In this document: positions 24,345 through 32,351 of the stretch, piece by piece
How positions within the stretch are numbered: position 1 is the first letter of the stretch
Layout of the letters: each line of letters begins with the position of its first letter
Origin: Clostridia bacterium
GTDB taxonomy: Bacteria; Bacillota; Clostridia; Oscillospirales; Acutalibacteraceae
DNA: 64,000 nucleotides
Direction: 5' to 3'
NCBI GenBank assembly: GCA_900755895.1
Contig: CAAEIG010000104.1
Span: forward strand, 62,001 to 126,000
Notes under the pieces: model-generated
The model's input: the letters and a program-made list of their open reading frames with translations, nothing else
Told to the model about the DNA's origin: nothing
Databases searched by the model: none
Program-made: the position numbers and the translations under genes

Positions 24345-24647
24345 CAAAAAAAGTCCGTCTCAAGAATTCTCTTGAGACGGACTTAATATCCGCGGTACCA
24401 CTCAAATTGCGCTTTCGCGCCACCTCGTCGGGCTCCAGCAAGCCCTATGCACTAACGCAGCATACACGGGAAACGCCTACTCTCCCACCCAGGGGATTTG
24501 GGGCTTCCGGCTCAGAAGGGATTGGTCTCAAAACGTCTTCCACCGGCTCGCAGCAACCGCCGGCTCTCTGTAGGAAGGTCCGCTGGACCGTCTTCGTCAC
24601 AGCCTTTCCTTTGGCTTTTTACCAAAGCCTATTGAGTTGTGGTTCCT
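24345..24647 (-). promoter_or_regulatory. T-box leader of the HTH-cupin-ligase gene
   Basis: The leader has a stem I with GTGACGA and CAGAGAG...GTTGCTGCGAGCC, the T-box sequence AGTGGTACCGCGG (24390-24402), and the terminator AAGTCCGTCTCAAG/CTTGAGACGGACTT (24351-24384) followed by a T-run. Uncharged tRNA should prevent termination. I could not fix the specifier: ACC (Thr), AUC (Ile) or AAU (Asn) around 24519-24526 are possible, depending on how the lower stem is paired. Confidence 0.9.
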
Positions 24648-24651
24648 AAAA

Positions 24652-24680
24652 AGAATACCCCAATTTTGAAGGATTGTCAA
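24652..24680 (-). promoter_or_regulatory. Promoter of the ligase T-box leader
   Basis: Minus strand TTGACA (24675-24680), 17 nt, TATTCT (24652-24657). It begins 17 nt after the stop of the upstream dehydrogenase gene. Confidence 0.8.
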
Positions 24681-24697
24681 GAGCCACTTGCAAATTT

Positions 24698-25774
24698 TTA
24701 TCCAGCGAAGTTCTGGCTGTACTCCTCCAGCTCCTGGATGCCGTTGACAATCATATCCACTGTGACCTCATAAGGCCACTTGCGCACGTCGATGCCCTTG
24801 AGGGCTTTTTCTGCCACAGCGGGCAGATCCTCGGGCTTGGCGTGGATGTCTGAAAGCTTGGTGGGCAGGCCGATGGACCGGTTGAAGCGCATGACCTTAT
24901 CCCGCTCCTCAAACTGCTTGTCGATGGTGAGCATGGCCAAAATCCCGTAGGACACCACCTCGCCATGGAGGTGATGGTTCTCCTCAGTGCTGGGCAGGAT
25001 GGTAAACCCATTGTAGATGGCATGGGCCAGGCCAGTGGTGTAGTCCACCTGGACAAAGTTGGACACCAAACCGGTGGAGACAATGATCCCCAAAATCACC
25101 TCGGTGAGCTCGTTGGTGACCCGGTGAGCCTTGCAGTCCTCCATGGCCTGATGGCCCCAGCGGAGGATGGGTTCAGCGCACATGGTGCTCAAGGCAATGC
25201 CCATGGCATCGGAGTGGGCGGGCACATCCCCCCGGGAGGAGATGGTGCACTCAAAGTGCTTGGCCATGGTGTCCCCCATGCCGGCCCACAGGTACTTGAC
25301 CGGGGCGTCGGCAATGATCTGGGGGTCGATGAAGATGTGGGTGGGCGGCACTTTGGAGAAGGAGTACTCCCGCAAACTGCCGTCGGGATGGTAGAGGATA
25401 CCCAAACTGGTGCAGGAAGCACAGGTGGAGGCAATGGTGGGGAAGGTGAAGAAGGGGCGTCCCGTCTGATGGGCCAGCACCTTGCAGGTGTCAATGGCCT
25501 TGCCGCCTCCCACGGCAAAGATCATGTCCGCGTCGGCCACCTGGGGCATCAGCATTTCGATGTTCTCCACAGAGGACTCGCCTCCATACCAGAAGGTGCC
25601 GGTGATCTCAATATCCGAGCCCTCCACAGCTTTGCGAATCTTCTCCTCCGCAGCGGCCAAGGCCCGCTTGCCGCCGATGATGGCGGCCTTTTTCCCATAA
25701 GGCGCACACACTGCGGGGATGTTGGTGTAGGCGTCCTGGCCAATGGTATATCCGGCAAACAAAGTCTCTTGCAT
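24698..25774 (-). CDS. Iron-containing alcohol dehydrogenase, GldA/hydroxycarboxylate-dehydrogenase-like
   Basis: A 358-residue member of the glycerol-dehydrogenase branch. VGGGKAIDTCK is the NAD(P)-binding GGGxxxD loop, and WAGMGDTMAKHFE, TGLAHAIYNGF and HHLHGEVVSYG supply the Asp and His metal ligands. E. coli relatives include GldA and HcxA, which reduces 2-oxo acids. With a leucine-type T-box upstream of the operon, a 2-oxo-acid or amino-acid-derived substrate is an attractive guess but unproven. It lies 42 nt after the YkvI transporter, in one operon. Start at 25774 (MQETLFAGY) with AAAGGTAGG upstream. Confidence 0.85.
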   Translation of the reverse strand: MQETLFAGYTIGQDAYTNIPAVCAPYGKKAAIIGGKRALAAAEEKIRKAVEGSDIEITGTFWYGGESSVENIEMLMPQVADADMIFAVGGGKAIDTCKVLAHQTGRPFFTFPTIASTCASCTSLGILYHPDGSLREYSFSKVPPTHIFIDPQIIADAPVKYLWAGMGDTMAKHFECTISSRGDVPAHSDAMGIALSTMCAEPILRWGHQAMEDCKAHRVTNELTEVILGIIVSTGLVSNFVQVDYTTGLAHAIYNGFTILPSTEENHHLHGEVVSYGILAMLTIDKQFEERDKVMRFNRSIGLPTKLSDIHAKPEDLPAVAEKALKGIDVRKWPYEVTVDMIVNGIQELEEYSQNFAG

Positions 25775-25816
25775 GTTTATTCAAACCTACCTTTCACGAA
25801 CTTGTGGAACTCTGGC

Positions 25817-27055
25817 TCAAACCTGTTCGGGAACGCCTGCGGGAATGGAAGTTTCCTCCTCTTCCTCCTGGGCGGCCTGCTGAGCAGCCTGAACAGCCTC
25901 CTGGTGAGAACGGCCCTCGGCCTCAGGATGCTCCTTCAAATACTTGCGATTCTTGTAAACGCCCACGGTGAGGAAGGGCACGATCACCACGGCAATGGCG
26001 AAATAGCCGCAATAGCCGTAGCCGTATTTGATGATATTGGAGAGCCCCACCAAGGAGATGGTCATGGACAAAATGATGATGAACGCTGCCACCACCGCGC
26101 TGCGGGCGGGAGCAGAAGAGATCTTCCGGAACAGGGGAAGCTTCTCAAACCGGGCCACAAACCCAAAGGTGGTGGTCACACCGGTGGAGATCAGGCAGAG
26201 GAGCAGGCACACACCGTACACCACAGTCAACCAGCCCATACCCATCTCCTTGCACACGGTCAAGGTGGGGATTACCGTGCCACCCTCCACGGAGGTGTAC
26301 ATCCCCTGCCAGGAGATCAGCATGAAAATGGACAGCACCAACGCCACGGAGTTCATCCCAAAGGAGATCCACATGGACCGGGCGCAGGACTTCTTGGTGG
26401 TCAAGGGCGTGCCGCAAGCGATCATGGTGGGCAGGGTCACGCACTGGAATCCGGCGTAAGTGAAGCAGTTCAAGATGGCCTGGGGGATGTTCCCAAAGCC
26501 CTGGGTTTCAAAGTCCTTCCACAGGGCGTTCTGGAGGTTGCCGCTGGCCACGACACCCACCGCATAGATGGACACGGCAGTCACCAGGATGGCGATACCC
26601 ATATAAGTGCTGGCAGCCCGGACCAGGTCCGCGCCGAAGATGGTCAAGCTCAGGACCAAGAGTCCCACCAACACAATGCCCAGGTAATAATTCAGCCCGA
26701 AATAATCCGCCAAAGCTGAAGCCGCTCCAGAGATGGCCGCTGCCACCGCCATGAGCACCATGATGTAGAAAAAGATTTCAAAGAGCACATAGAGCTTGTC
26801 AAAGGGATGGTACAGGGTCTTGAACAGGTCCTTATAGGAGGAAAGGCCCCGGGTATTGTACATGAGCATGGCCTCACGCATGGTGATGGTCAACAGCAGC
26901 ATGGCGCCCACCGCGCTGATGGGGCCCAGCCAGCCCAACCCCACGTAGTAGGTGTGGGCCTGGTTGCCAGTGGCAAATCCGCCTCCTGCGTGGGCGGAAA
27001 ACAGCACCGCACCCACGGAAAACAAGGTGAGAAATGGAATCTTTGCTTTGTTCAT
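25817..27055 (-). CDS. YkvI-family membrane transporter
   Basis: A 412-residue integral membrane protein with about ten hydrophobic helices and a hydrophilic Glu/Gln-rich C-tail (residues ~375-412). The N-terminus FLTLFSVGAVLFSAHAGGGFATGNQ, with the unwound GGGFATG segment, is typical of YkvI proteins, which share the LeuT/APC-like fold. The family is uncharacterised biochemically. A T-box with a CUG specifier directly upstream suggests uptake or export of leucine or a related amino acid (inference). ATG 27055 follows AGGAGG; the longer frame overlaps the T-box. Confidence 0.85.
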   Translation of the reverse strand: MNKAKIPFLTLFSVGAVLFSAHAGGGFATGNQAHTYYVGLGWLGPISAVGAMLLLTITMREAMLMYNTRGLSSYKDLFKTLYHPFDKLYVLFEIFFYIMVLMAVAAAISGAASALADYFGLNYYLGIVLVGLLVLSLTIFGADLVRAASTYMGIAILVTAVSIYAVGVVASGNLQNALWKDFETQGFGNIPQAILNCFTYAGFQCVTLPTMIACGTPLTTKKSCARSMWISFGMNSVALVLSIFMLISWQGMYTSVEGGTVIPTLTVCKEMGMGWLTVVYGVCLLLCLISTGVTTTFGFVARFEKLPLFRKISSAPARSAVVAAFIIILSMTISLVGLSNIIKYGYGYCGYFAIAVVIVPFLTVGVYKNRKYLKEHPEAEGRSHQEAVQAAQQAAQEEEEETSIPAGVPEQV

Positions 27056-27093
27056 AACACGACCTCCTGAGAAAATAGATGAGTTCCCCAGGC

Positions 27094-27400
27094 AACAAAA
27101 AAGCTCCTTCGCCCTTCTGCCCACGGGGACAGAAGAGACGAAAGAGCAAAGCTTCCGCGGTACCACTCTTCTTCATTTCATAATTTGAAATGCACCTTTG
27201 CGGGTACGGGCCGCGCCTGCTGGCTCAGCTTGATACCCCTGCATTGATAACGGGTGCAACCCCGTCGGCTCCTACTCTCAGTTCGGGCCGCCGTTCAGCG
27301 GTCAGTTCAGCTTTCCGATTCCCCAATGCCTCGCACCAACCGGCATCTCTCTGACGGGACTTCCAGCTTACTACTCCGCGTCCTCACGTTTTCCGCAAAA
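27094..27400 (-). promoter_or_regulatory. T-box leader, leucine (CUG) specifier, of the YkvI-dehydrogenase operon
   Basis: Stem I is canonical: K-turn GTGAGGA, AGTA loop-E strand, CAGAGAG...GGTTGGTGCGAGG distal region, and a specifier loop GAA-CTG-A (CTG at 27303-27305, minus strand) between AGCT/AGCT and GCGG/CCGC helices. The antiterminator sequence AGTGGTACCGCGG is at 27155-27167. The terminator (about 27096-27150: AAGCT, TTCG, TTCTG arms) is followed by TTTTTTG. The CUG specifier predicts response to uncharged tRNA-Leu. Confidence 0.92.
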
Positions 27401-27401
27401 T

Positions 27402-27431
27402 AAAATAGCACAGCTCAGGCCACCTTGTCAA
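27402..27431 (-). promoter_or_regulatory. Promoter of the leucine T-box leader
   Basis: Minus strand TTGACA (27426-27431), 18 nt, TATTTT (27402-27407). Confidence 0.75.
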
Positions 27432-27511
27432 GTGCATTTTTGAAATTTTCTGGTTCGCATCCTGCAAAACCCGCCGACCAAAAGCCTTCCACGCAGACTT
27501 TTTTCCCGTGA

Positions 27512-28018
27512 TTACGCCAGGGAAACCATGGCTTTCGCCCAAGCCCCGGCCCCCTCCAGATCCTCCTGATCCGGATGGCTCAGCGCCCGGTCAAAATTCT
27601 CCAGGCTGGCCTGAAGCTGGGGATCCCCCGGATGCTCCTGCAGCATTTTTTCATACCGCTGCCGCACGGTCACGGGCATTTTACCCTGACAGTAATAGGA
27701 GCCCAACAGCTGGTTGGAGCTATCCACCACAGCGGCCACCCGCTGAAACAACGTGTCATAGTACTCCTGGGAGCCGCCAAACCCGGCTGTCCCAAAATAG
27801 GCCAGCTTTGCCCGCTTCAAGGATTGGAGAAACTCTGTGATCCCCTGATGGCACATCCCCTTGTCGGTCCAGGAGCCCACAAAGTACAGATCTGCCTGGG
27901 GCACCTGATCCGGTCCGCCAAAATAGACCAGGTCCTCCCCTTCCAGCGCCTCCCGAATGGCCTGGGCCAGGGCCTTGGTATTCCCGGTCATGCTTTGGTA
28001 CACGATGGCAATTTTCAT
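27512..28018 (-). CDS. Flavodoxin-like protein
   Basis: A 168-residue FMN-binding protein. IAIVYQSMTGNTKALAQAI is the flavodoxin phosphate loop (SMTGNT), and GSWTDKGMCHQ and YFGTAGFGGSQEYY are the ring-binding loops. It probably carries electrons for an unidentified reductase; similar short flavodoxins accompany gut reductase operons, but no partner is adjacent. ATG 28018 is preceded by AAAGGTG; an upstream in-frame stretch overlaps the promoter. The 75 nt after its stop hold no clear terminator. Confidence 0.88.
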   Translation of the reverse strand: MKIAIVYQSMTGNTKALAQAIREALEGEDLVYFGGPDQVPQADLYFVGSWTDKGMCHQGITEFLQSLKRAKLAYFGTAGFGGSQEYYDTLFQRVAAVVDSSNQLLGSYYCQGKMPVTVRQRYEKMLQEHPGDPQLQASLENFDRALSHPDQEDLEGAGAWAKAMVSLA

Positions 28019-28069
28019 GCAAATCACACCTTTCTGTTTCACAGGTCCCGCACCACTCTTGGTTCCTCC

Positions 28070-28098
28070 ATCATACAGGAGATACCCCCAAAATGCAA
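28070..28098 (-). promoter_or_regulatory. Flavodoxin promoter
   Basis: Minus strand TTGCAT (28093-28098), 17 nt, TATGAT (28070-28075). Confidence 0.7.
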
Positions 28099-28108
28099 CC
28101 TCCATACG

Positions 28109-28142
28109 CAAAAAGCTCCCTCAGCCGAAGCCAAGGGAGCTT
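28109..28142 (-). terminator. Terminator of the Mrp ATPase gene
   Basis: AAGCTCCCTTGGC-TTCG-GCTGAGGGAGCTT followed by TTT on the minus strand, 22 nt after the stop. Confidence 0.9.
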
Positions 28143-28164
28143 GCAATCGTGATTTTCAATTCCA

Positions 28165-29007
28165 CTACTGAGCCTTTTCCGGCAGGCTCTCAATCAGGTC
28201 GGCAGTGGCGTCCAGCCAGTTGCCCTCAAACAGCTCAATGGCTCCCTTGTCGCAGGCAGCAGCCAGCTTGGGATCCATGGGCAGCTTGCCCAGCACCTTC
28301 AGGGCGTACTTGGCGGCAACTTCGTCAATATGGCTCTCGCCAAAGACATGGATCTCCTTGCCGCAATCAGGACATGTGACATAGCTCATGTTCTCCACCA
28401 GACCCAGCACGGGAACATTCATCATCTTGGCCATCTCCACGGCCTTGGACACGATCATGCCCACCAGCTCCTGGGGAGAGGTGACAATGAGGATGCCGTC
28501 CAGAGGCAGGGACTGGAACACCGTCAGGGGAGCGTCGCCGGTTCCGGGAGGCATGTCCACAAACATATAGTCCACATTGCCCCAGATCACATCGGTCCAG
28601 AACTGCTTGATGGCTCCGGCGATCACGGGACCACGCCACACCACGGGGGAGGTCTCCTCCTCCAGCAGCAGGTTGATGCTCATGACCTTGACGCCGGTCT
28701 TGGTTGCCACAGGATAGATGCCGTTCTCATCGGAGAGGGCCCGCTGCTTCATGCCGAAGCACTTGGGGATGGAGGGGCCGGTGATGTCGGCGTCCAGCAC
28801 AGCCACATCGCCGCCCCGACGGCGCAGAGTGGTGGCGAGCAGAGAGGTCACCAGGGACTTGCCCACGCCGCCTTTGCCGCTGACCACGCCGATGACCTTT
28901 CTCACGTGGCTGAGGTCGTTAGTTTTCTCCAAAAAGCTCTGGGGATCCTGCCGGGAGGGGCAGTCCATCCCACAGCTGGAACAATCATGGGTGCAATTTT
29001 CGCTCAT
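28165..29007 (-). CDS. Mrp/NBP35-family iron-sulfur carrier ATPase
   Basis: A 280-residue P-loop ATPase with VVSGKGGVGKSLV (Walker A with the deviant lysine), DADITGPSIP, and DMPPGTGD (switch II). CTHDCSSCGMDC at residues 5-16 gives an Nbp35-like N-terminal cysteine cluster, and CPDCG near residue 210 is the CxxC that binds the bridging Fe-S cluster in dimers. The role is assembly or delivery of Fe-S clusters to apoproteins in the cytosol. The start at 29007 has AAGGAG 11 nt upstream. Monocistronic with its own terminator. Confidence 0.93.
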   Translation of the reverse strand: MSENCTHDCSSCGMDCPSRQDPQSFLEKTNDLSHVRKVIGVVSGKGGVGKSLVTSLLATTLRRRGGDVAVLDADITGPSIPKCFGMKQRALSDENGIYPVATKTGVKVMSINLLLEEETSPVVWRGPVIAGAIKQFWTDVIWGNVDYMFVDMPPGTGDAPLTVFQSLPLDGILIVTSPQELVGMIVSKAVEMAKMMNVPVLGLVENMSYVTCPDCGKEIHVFGESHIDEVAAKYALKVLGKLPMDPKLAAACDKGAIELFEGNWLDATADLIESLPEKAQ

Positions 29008-29158
29008 AATACTCGAACTCCTTCTCGCAGTGTCGTACCTTTTATTTTACCCTTTTTTCCAAAAAAGTAAAGTGGTATATGCCAAAAACCCAATCAATTT
29101 AGGGACCGCCGGCAACCAGCTTCCACACCGCAGCTTTTAAAAAAAACTGGGAAAGCGT

Positions 29159-30595
29159 TTACGCTGTTTCCCCCACTTTGCTCACCGGCAGCTCAAACCA
29201 GAAGGTGCTGCCCTTGCCCAACTGGCTGGTCACCCCATACGTGCCTCCGTGCATATCCAGGATATTCTTCACGATGGAAAGCCCCAAACCGCTGCCCATC
29301 TGGGCCCGTTTATGCTCTTTATCCACCTTGTAATAGCGCTCCCAGATATCCTTCAGCTTCTCCTGGGGGATGCCCTCTCCGGTATCGGTGACGGACACCC
29401 GCACATTGCCGTCGTGGACGGTTTGCTCCAGGGTGATGGTCTTATCCTCCCCGGAATAGGTGATGGCATTGTTCACCAGGTTGTATACCACCTGGGAGAT
29501 CTTCAGCTCGTCGGCTTCCACCCAAACCTCCTCCTCCGCATGGAAGGGGAACCGGTAATCCGCCAATTTATCATAGCGGTGCAGCATCTGGCGGATGCTC
29601 TCCGTCAGGTTAAAGGGGCTCTTCTCCAAGGGCAGGACACCTGCCTCCAGCTTGGACAGGTCCAACAGGTCGTTGACCAGGTTGGTCAAGCGCTCCGCCT
29701 CGTCAATGATGATCTGGACATTCTCCGGAGTGTTCTCGCCGGGCAGGTCCCGCATCACTTCGCCATAGCCCTTGATCATGGTCAGGGGCGTGCGCAGGTC
29801 ATGGGAGACATTGGCCAGGAGATCCCGCCGCAAACCCTCCACCTTGGACAGCTCCCCGGCGGCAAAATTCAAGGTTTGGGCCAGCTCTCGGACCTCTTTG
29901 GCTCCATGTTCCTGAAACCGGATGGCATAATCCCCGGTAGCCAACACCTTGGCCCCCTCATTGATGGCAGTGATAGGTCGGGAAATTTTCCGGGAGATCA
30001 CCACGGCCAGCAGGGCCCCCAGCACCACCATCACGATCATTAGGGTGGTCACCTGGACCAACAGCGTCTCTTTGATGGAATCCACCGGGGTGATGACGCT
30101 CTCCAGCAGCACCATGCGATTGAGCCCCGAGGGCGTACGGGTGATGGTGACATAGAGGATCACCGCGTCCTGGGAGCCGTCCTGATTCACAAAGGGGGAC
30201 CGGGCCACAATCATCTGGGAGCCCCCCTTCAGGTTCACTTCGTTGAACAGGTTGTACATGTTTGTACGAGAGCCGGAGAAATTCTCCAAATAGCTCTCCT
30301 TTTGACTGGACTTCCACCCCGCCAGCAATTGGCCCATCTCATCAGTGACCACAATGTTGATACCGGAATCCAGGCAGAGCTGGCGCACCTGCTCCGCCAT
30401 ATCCTCATCGTCCAGCCGGTGCTCCACACTTTCGGCAGTGGCTTTCACCCGGTTGATCTGCACCGCCCGATAAAAGGGGTCCAGCAGCACCATCTGGAAC
30501 AGCCACAGCAGCGCTGCCACCACCACAATCAGCACCCCAAAGCCCAGCATAATCTGCCCGCCGATGCCCAGGGCTCTCCCCTTGCGCCGGCCCAT
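29159..30595 (-). CDS. Sensor histidine kinase
   Basis: A 478-residue kinase. Transmembrane helices at about 14-38 and 180-200 flank an extracytoplasmic sensor of about 140 residues. A HAMP domain (about 200-253) follows. The dimerisation domain has NVSHDLRTPL (His265), and the ATPase has NLVNNAITYSG (N box), DTGEGIP (G1) and GSGLGLSIVKN (G2). The ATG at 30595 follows the response regulator stop by one base and has GAGG upstream; a TTG at 30610 inside the regulator gene is the alternative. Signal unknown; the architecture is PhoR/ResE-like. Confidence 0.93.
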   Translation of the reverse strand: MGRRKGRALGIGGQIMLGFGVLIVVVAALLWLFQMVLLDPFYRAVQINRVKATAESVEHRLDDEDMAEQVRQLCLDSGINIVVTDEMGQLLAGWKSSQKESYLENFSGSRTNMYNLFNEVNLKGGSQMIVARSPFVNQDGSQDAVILYVTITRTPSGLNRMVLLESVITPVDSIKETLLVQVTTLMIVMVVLGALLAVVISRKISRPITAINEGAKVLATGDYAIRFQEHGAKEVRELAQTLNFAAGELSKVEGLRRDLLANVSHDLRTPLTMIKGYGEVMRDLPGENTPENVQIIIDEAERLTNLVNDLLDLSKLEAGVLPLEKSPFNLTESIRQMLHRYDKLADYRFPFHAEEEVWVEADELKISQVVYNLVNNAITYSGEDKTITLEQTVHDGNVRVSVTDTGEGIPQEKLKDIWERYYKVDKEHKRAQMGSGLGLSIVKNILDMHGGTYGVTSQLGKGSTFWFELPVSKVGETA

Positions 30596-30596
30596 C

Positions 30597-31280
30597 TCAA
30601 GGCGCCTCAAATCGGTAACCTACGCCCCGAAGGGTGACAATATACCCGCTGTAGGGCCCCAGGGACCGCCGCAGCAGCTTGATGTGGGTGTCCAGGGTGC
30701 GGTCATCGCCGTAGAAATCGTACCCCCACACATTGGTTATGAGCATCTCCCGGGTCAGGGCAATATTCTTATTCCTGGCCATATACACCAAAAGATCGTA
30801 CTCCTTGGGGGACAGCTCCACCCGCTGGCCGTCCACGGTGACGATTCTGCCGTCCAGGTCAATGGAGAGGCCGCCAAATTCCATCACATTCCGCTGGCGC
30901 TCCTCAGCCTGGGGCCGCACCCGGTTCATGATGGCAGTCACCCGCATCATCAGCTCCTTGGGGGAAAAGGGCTTGACCACATAATCGTCCACCCCCAGCT
31001 CAAAGCCGTGGATGCGGTCGTACTCCTCCCCCCGGGCGGAGAGCATCAGCACCGGCGTACTGCACACCTTGCGGATCTCCGCCACTGCCGAAAAGCCGTC
31101 CAGCTCCGGCATCATCACGTCCATAATGATGATGTCAAAGGCCTTGGGATCCCGACGGCAGAGGGTCACAGCCTCCATACCGTTTTTGGCCTCCGTCACC
31201 TGATTGCCTTCAAACTCAGCGTATTTGCGTATCAATGCACGAATCTTATCCTCATCATCCACCACCAAAATGCGGTACAT
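30597..31280 (-). CDS. OmpR-family response regulator
   Basis: A 227-residue regulator. The receiver domain has acidic Asp9/Asp10 and phosphorylation site Asp54 (IIMDVMMPELDG), with Lys in VVKPF. The winged-helix DNA-binding domain (about 130-227) ends with TLRGVGYRFEAP. It is the first gene of the pair with the kinase at 29159-30595. ATG 31280 is preceded by GGGGTGG; the longer frame overlaps the promoter. Target genes cannot be told from the window. Confidence 0.95.
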   Translation of the reverse strand: MYRILVVDDEDKIRALIRKYAEFEGNQVTEAKNGMEAVTLCRRDPKAFDIIIMDVMMPELDGFSAVAEIRKVCSTPVLMLSARGEEYDRIHGFELGVDDYVVKPFSPKELMMRVTAIMNRVRPQAEERQRNVMEFGGLSIDLDGRIVTVDGQRVELSPKEYDLLVYMARNKNIALTREMLITNVWGYDFYGDDRTLDTHIKLLRRSLGPYSGYIVTLRGVGYRFEAP

Positions 31281-31405
31281 GCAGCCACCCCGTTTCCTAA
31301 AATGTGTGCGGTGATTCCGCGGTCCTGTTTTCCACAGAATAGCTCTTTGCTGTGAAATCCCAGTGAATTTCCCGCAAACAAACACCAAATCTCTCGTTTT
31401 CTCTT

Positions 31406-31434
31406 AGTATAGCCCAGGGGATTCCTTTTTTCAA
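31406..31434 (-). promoter_or_regulatory. Promoter of the two-component operon
   Basis: Minus strand TTGAAA (31429-31434), 17 nt, TATACT (31406-31411); 5' leader about 120 nt. Confidence 0.75.
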
Positions 31435-31469
31435 GACAGCCTCCCCCTCCCCCTTCGACAAAAATTCTA

Positions 31470-31498
31470 TTGACTTTTTTCAAAAAAGAGGCTATCAT
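31470..31498 (+). promoter_or_regulatory. Promoter of the cytidylate-kinase-like gene
   Basis: TTGACT (31470-31475), 17 nt, TATCAT (31493-31498), divergent to the two-component promoter. Confidence 0.8.
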
Positions 31499-31575
31499 AA
31501 TTCTAGAGAAAGTATATAAAATAGAATATCTATACACTCTAAATATTAGCTTCTTTGGATAAGGAGGAATTGAGT

Positions 31576-32193
31576 ATGCTGCCTGTCATCACCATTTCCC
31601 GTCAGTACGGAAGCGGAGGCCATGAGGTTGGGGAAAAGGTCGCCCAAAAGCTGAACCTGCCCTTCTATGACAAGGCCCTCATTGCCATGGCTGCCAAAAA
31701 GAGCGGTCTGTCCGAGGAGGTGTTCGCCGACGCTGACGAAAAGGCCACCAGCAGCCTGTTGTACTCCATGGTCATGGGCAGCTATGCCTTCGGCGCCAGA
31801 GTGCCCGGCATCAACGAGATGCCCATCAACGACAAGCTGTTCATCATCCAATCGGATATCATCAAAAAGGCCGCCCAGGAAGGGCCCTGTGTCATCATCG
31901 GCCGCTGCGCCGACTACATTCTGCGGGAACATCCCAACTGCTTGAACGTCTTTGTCCATGCGGATAAGTCCGCCCGCATCAAGCGGATCGTGGGCTTGGG
32001 TCACTGCGAGGAGAAGAAAGCCCCGGATTTCGTCACCAAAAAGGACAAACAGCGGGCAAACTACTACAATTTCTACTCCAACAACCGTTGGGACGACCTG
32101 CAAAACTACGATCTCACCATTGACACCTCCCGGTTCTCCGTGGACAAGGCGGTGGATATGATTATCGACGCCGCCAAGCTATTGGATGCCTAA
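31576..32193 (+). CDS. Cytidylate kinase-like family protein
   Basis: A 205-residue P-loop protein of the Cytidylate_kin2 family: ITISRQYGSGGHEVGEKVA is the nucleotide-binding loop and CVIIGRCADYILRE the second conserved strand. The family is common in clostridia and distinct from Cmk; its substrate is not established. ATG 31576 sits 8 nt after AGGAGG, seven codons inside a longer frame that would start before the ribosome site. Monocistronic. Confidence 0.88.
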   Translation: MLPVITISRQYGSGGHEVGEKVAQKLNLPFYDKALIAMAAKKSGLSEEVFADADEKATSSLLYSMVMGSYAFGARVPGINEMPINDKLFIIQSDIIKKAAQEGPCVIIGRCADYILREHPNCLNVFVHADKSARIKRIVGLGHCEEKKAPDFVTKKDKQRANYYNFYSNNRWDDLQNYDLTIDTSRFSVDKAVDMIIDAAKLLDA

Positions 32194-32244
32194 AAGCACG
32201 ATGAGTTCTGCCATTGATTGGTTATCTTGAACACTCCATAAGCG

Positions 32245-32271
32245 AAGGGCTGCCCTGGGGCAGCCCTTTTT
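32245..32271 (+). terminator. Terminator of the cytidylate-kinase-like gene
   Basis: AAGGGCTGCC-CTGG-GGCAGCCCTT then TTT. Confidence 0.9.
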
Positions 32272-32293
32272 GCTATGCAAATCCGGCGGGCTG

Positions 32294-32302
32294 TGCTATA
32301 AT
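32294..32302 (+). promoter_or_regulatory. Extended -10 promoter of the apbE operon
   Basis: TGC-TATAAT (32294-32302); -35 weak. A CGGGGC-AGAT-GCCCCG hairpin lies in the short leader. Confidence 0.6.
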
Positions 32303-32351
32303 AAAAAAATCTTCCGGGGCAGATGCCCCGAATATCCTTTAGGAGGCGCCC

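Noticed and set aside
21547..24375. 942-codon open frame on the plus strand
   Set aside because: It is antisense to the HTH-cupin-ligase gene, starts in repeats and has no recognisable domain; GC-rich third positions create such shadows. The same holds for the long antisense frames at 10240-12351 (+), 14953-16893 (-), 52618-55062 (+), 55506-56807 (-) and 12970-13992 (-).
24519..24526. Assigning isoleucine or threonine to the ligase T-box
   Set aside because: Alternative pairings of the lower stem move the specifier window by one to four bases, so no single codon can be defended by eye.
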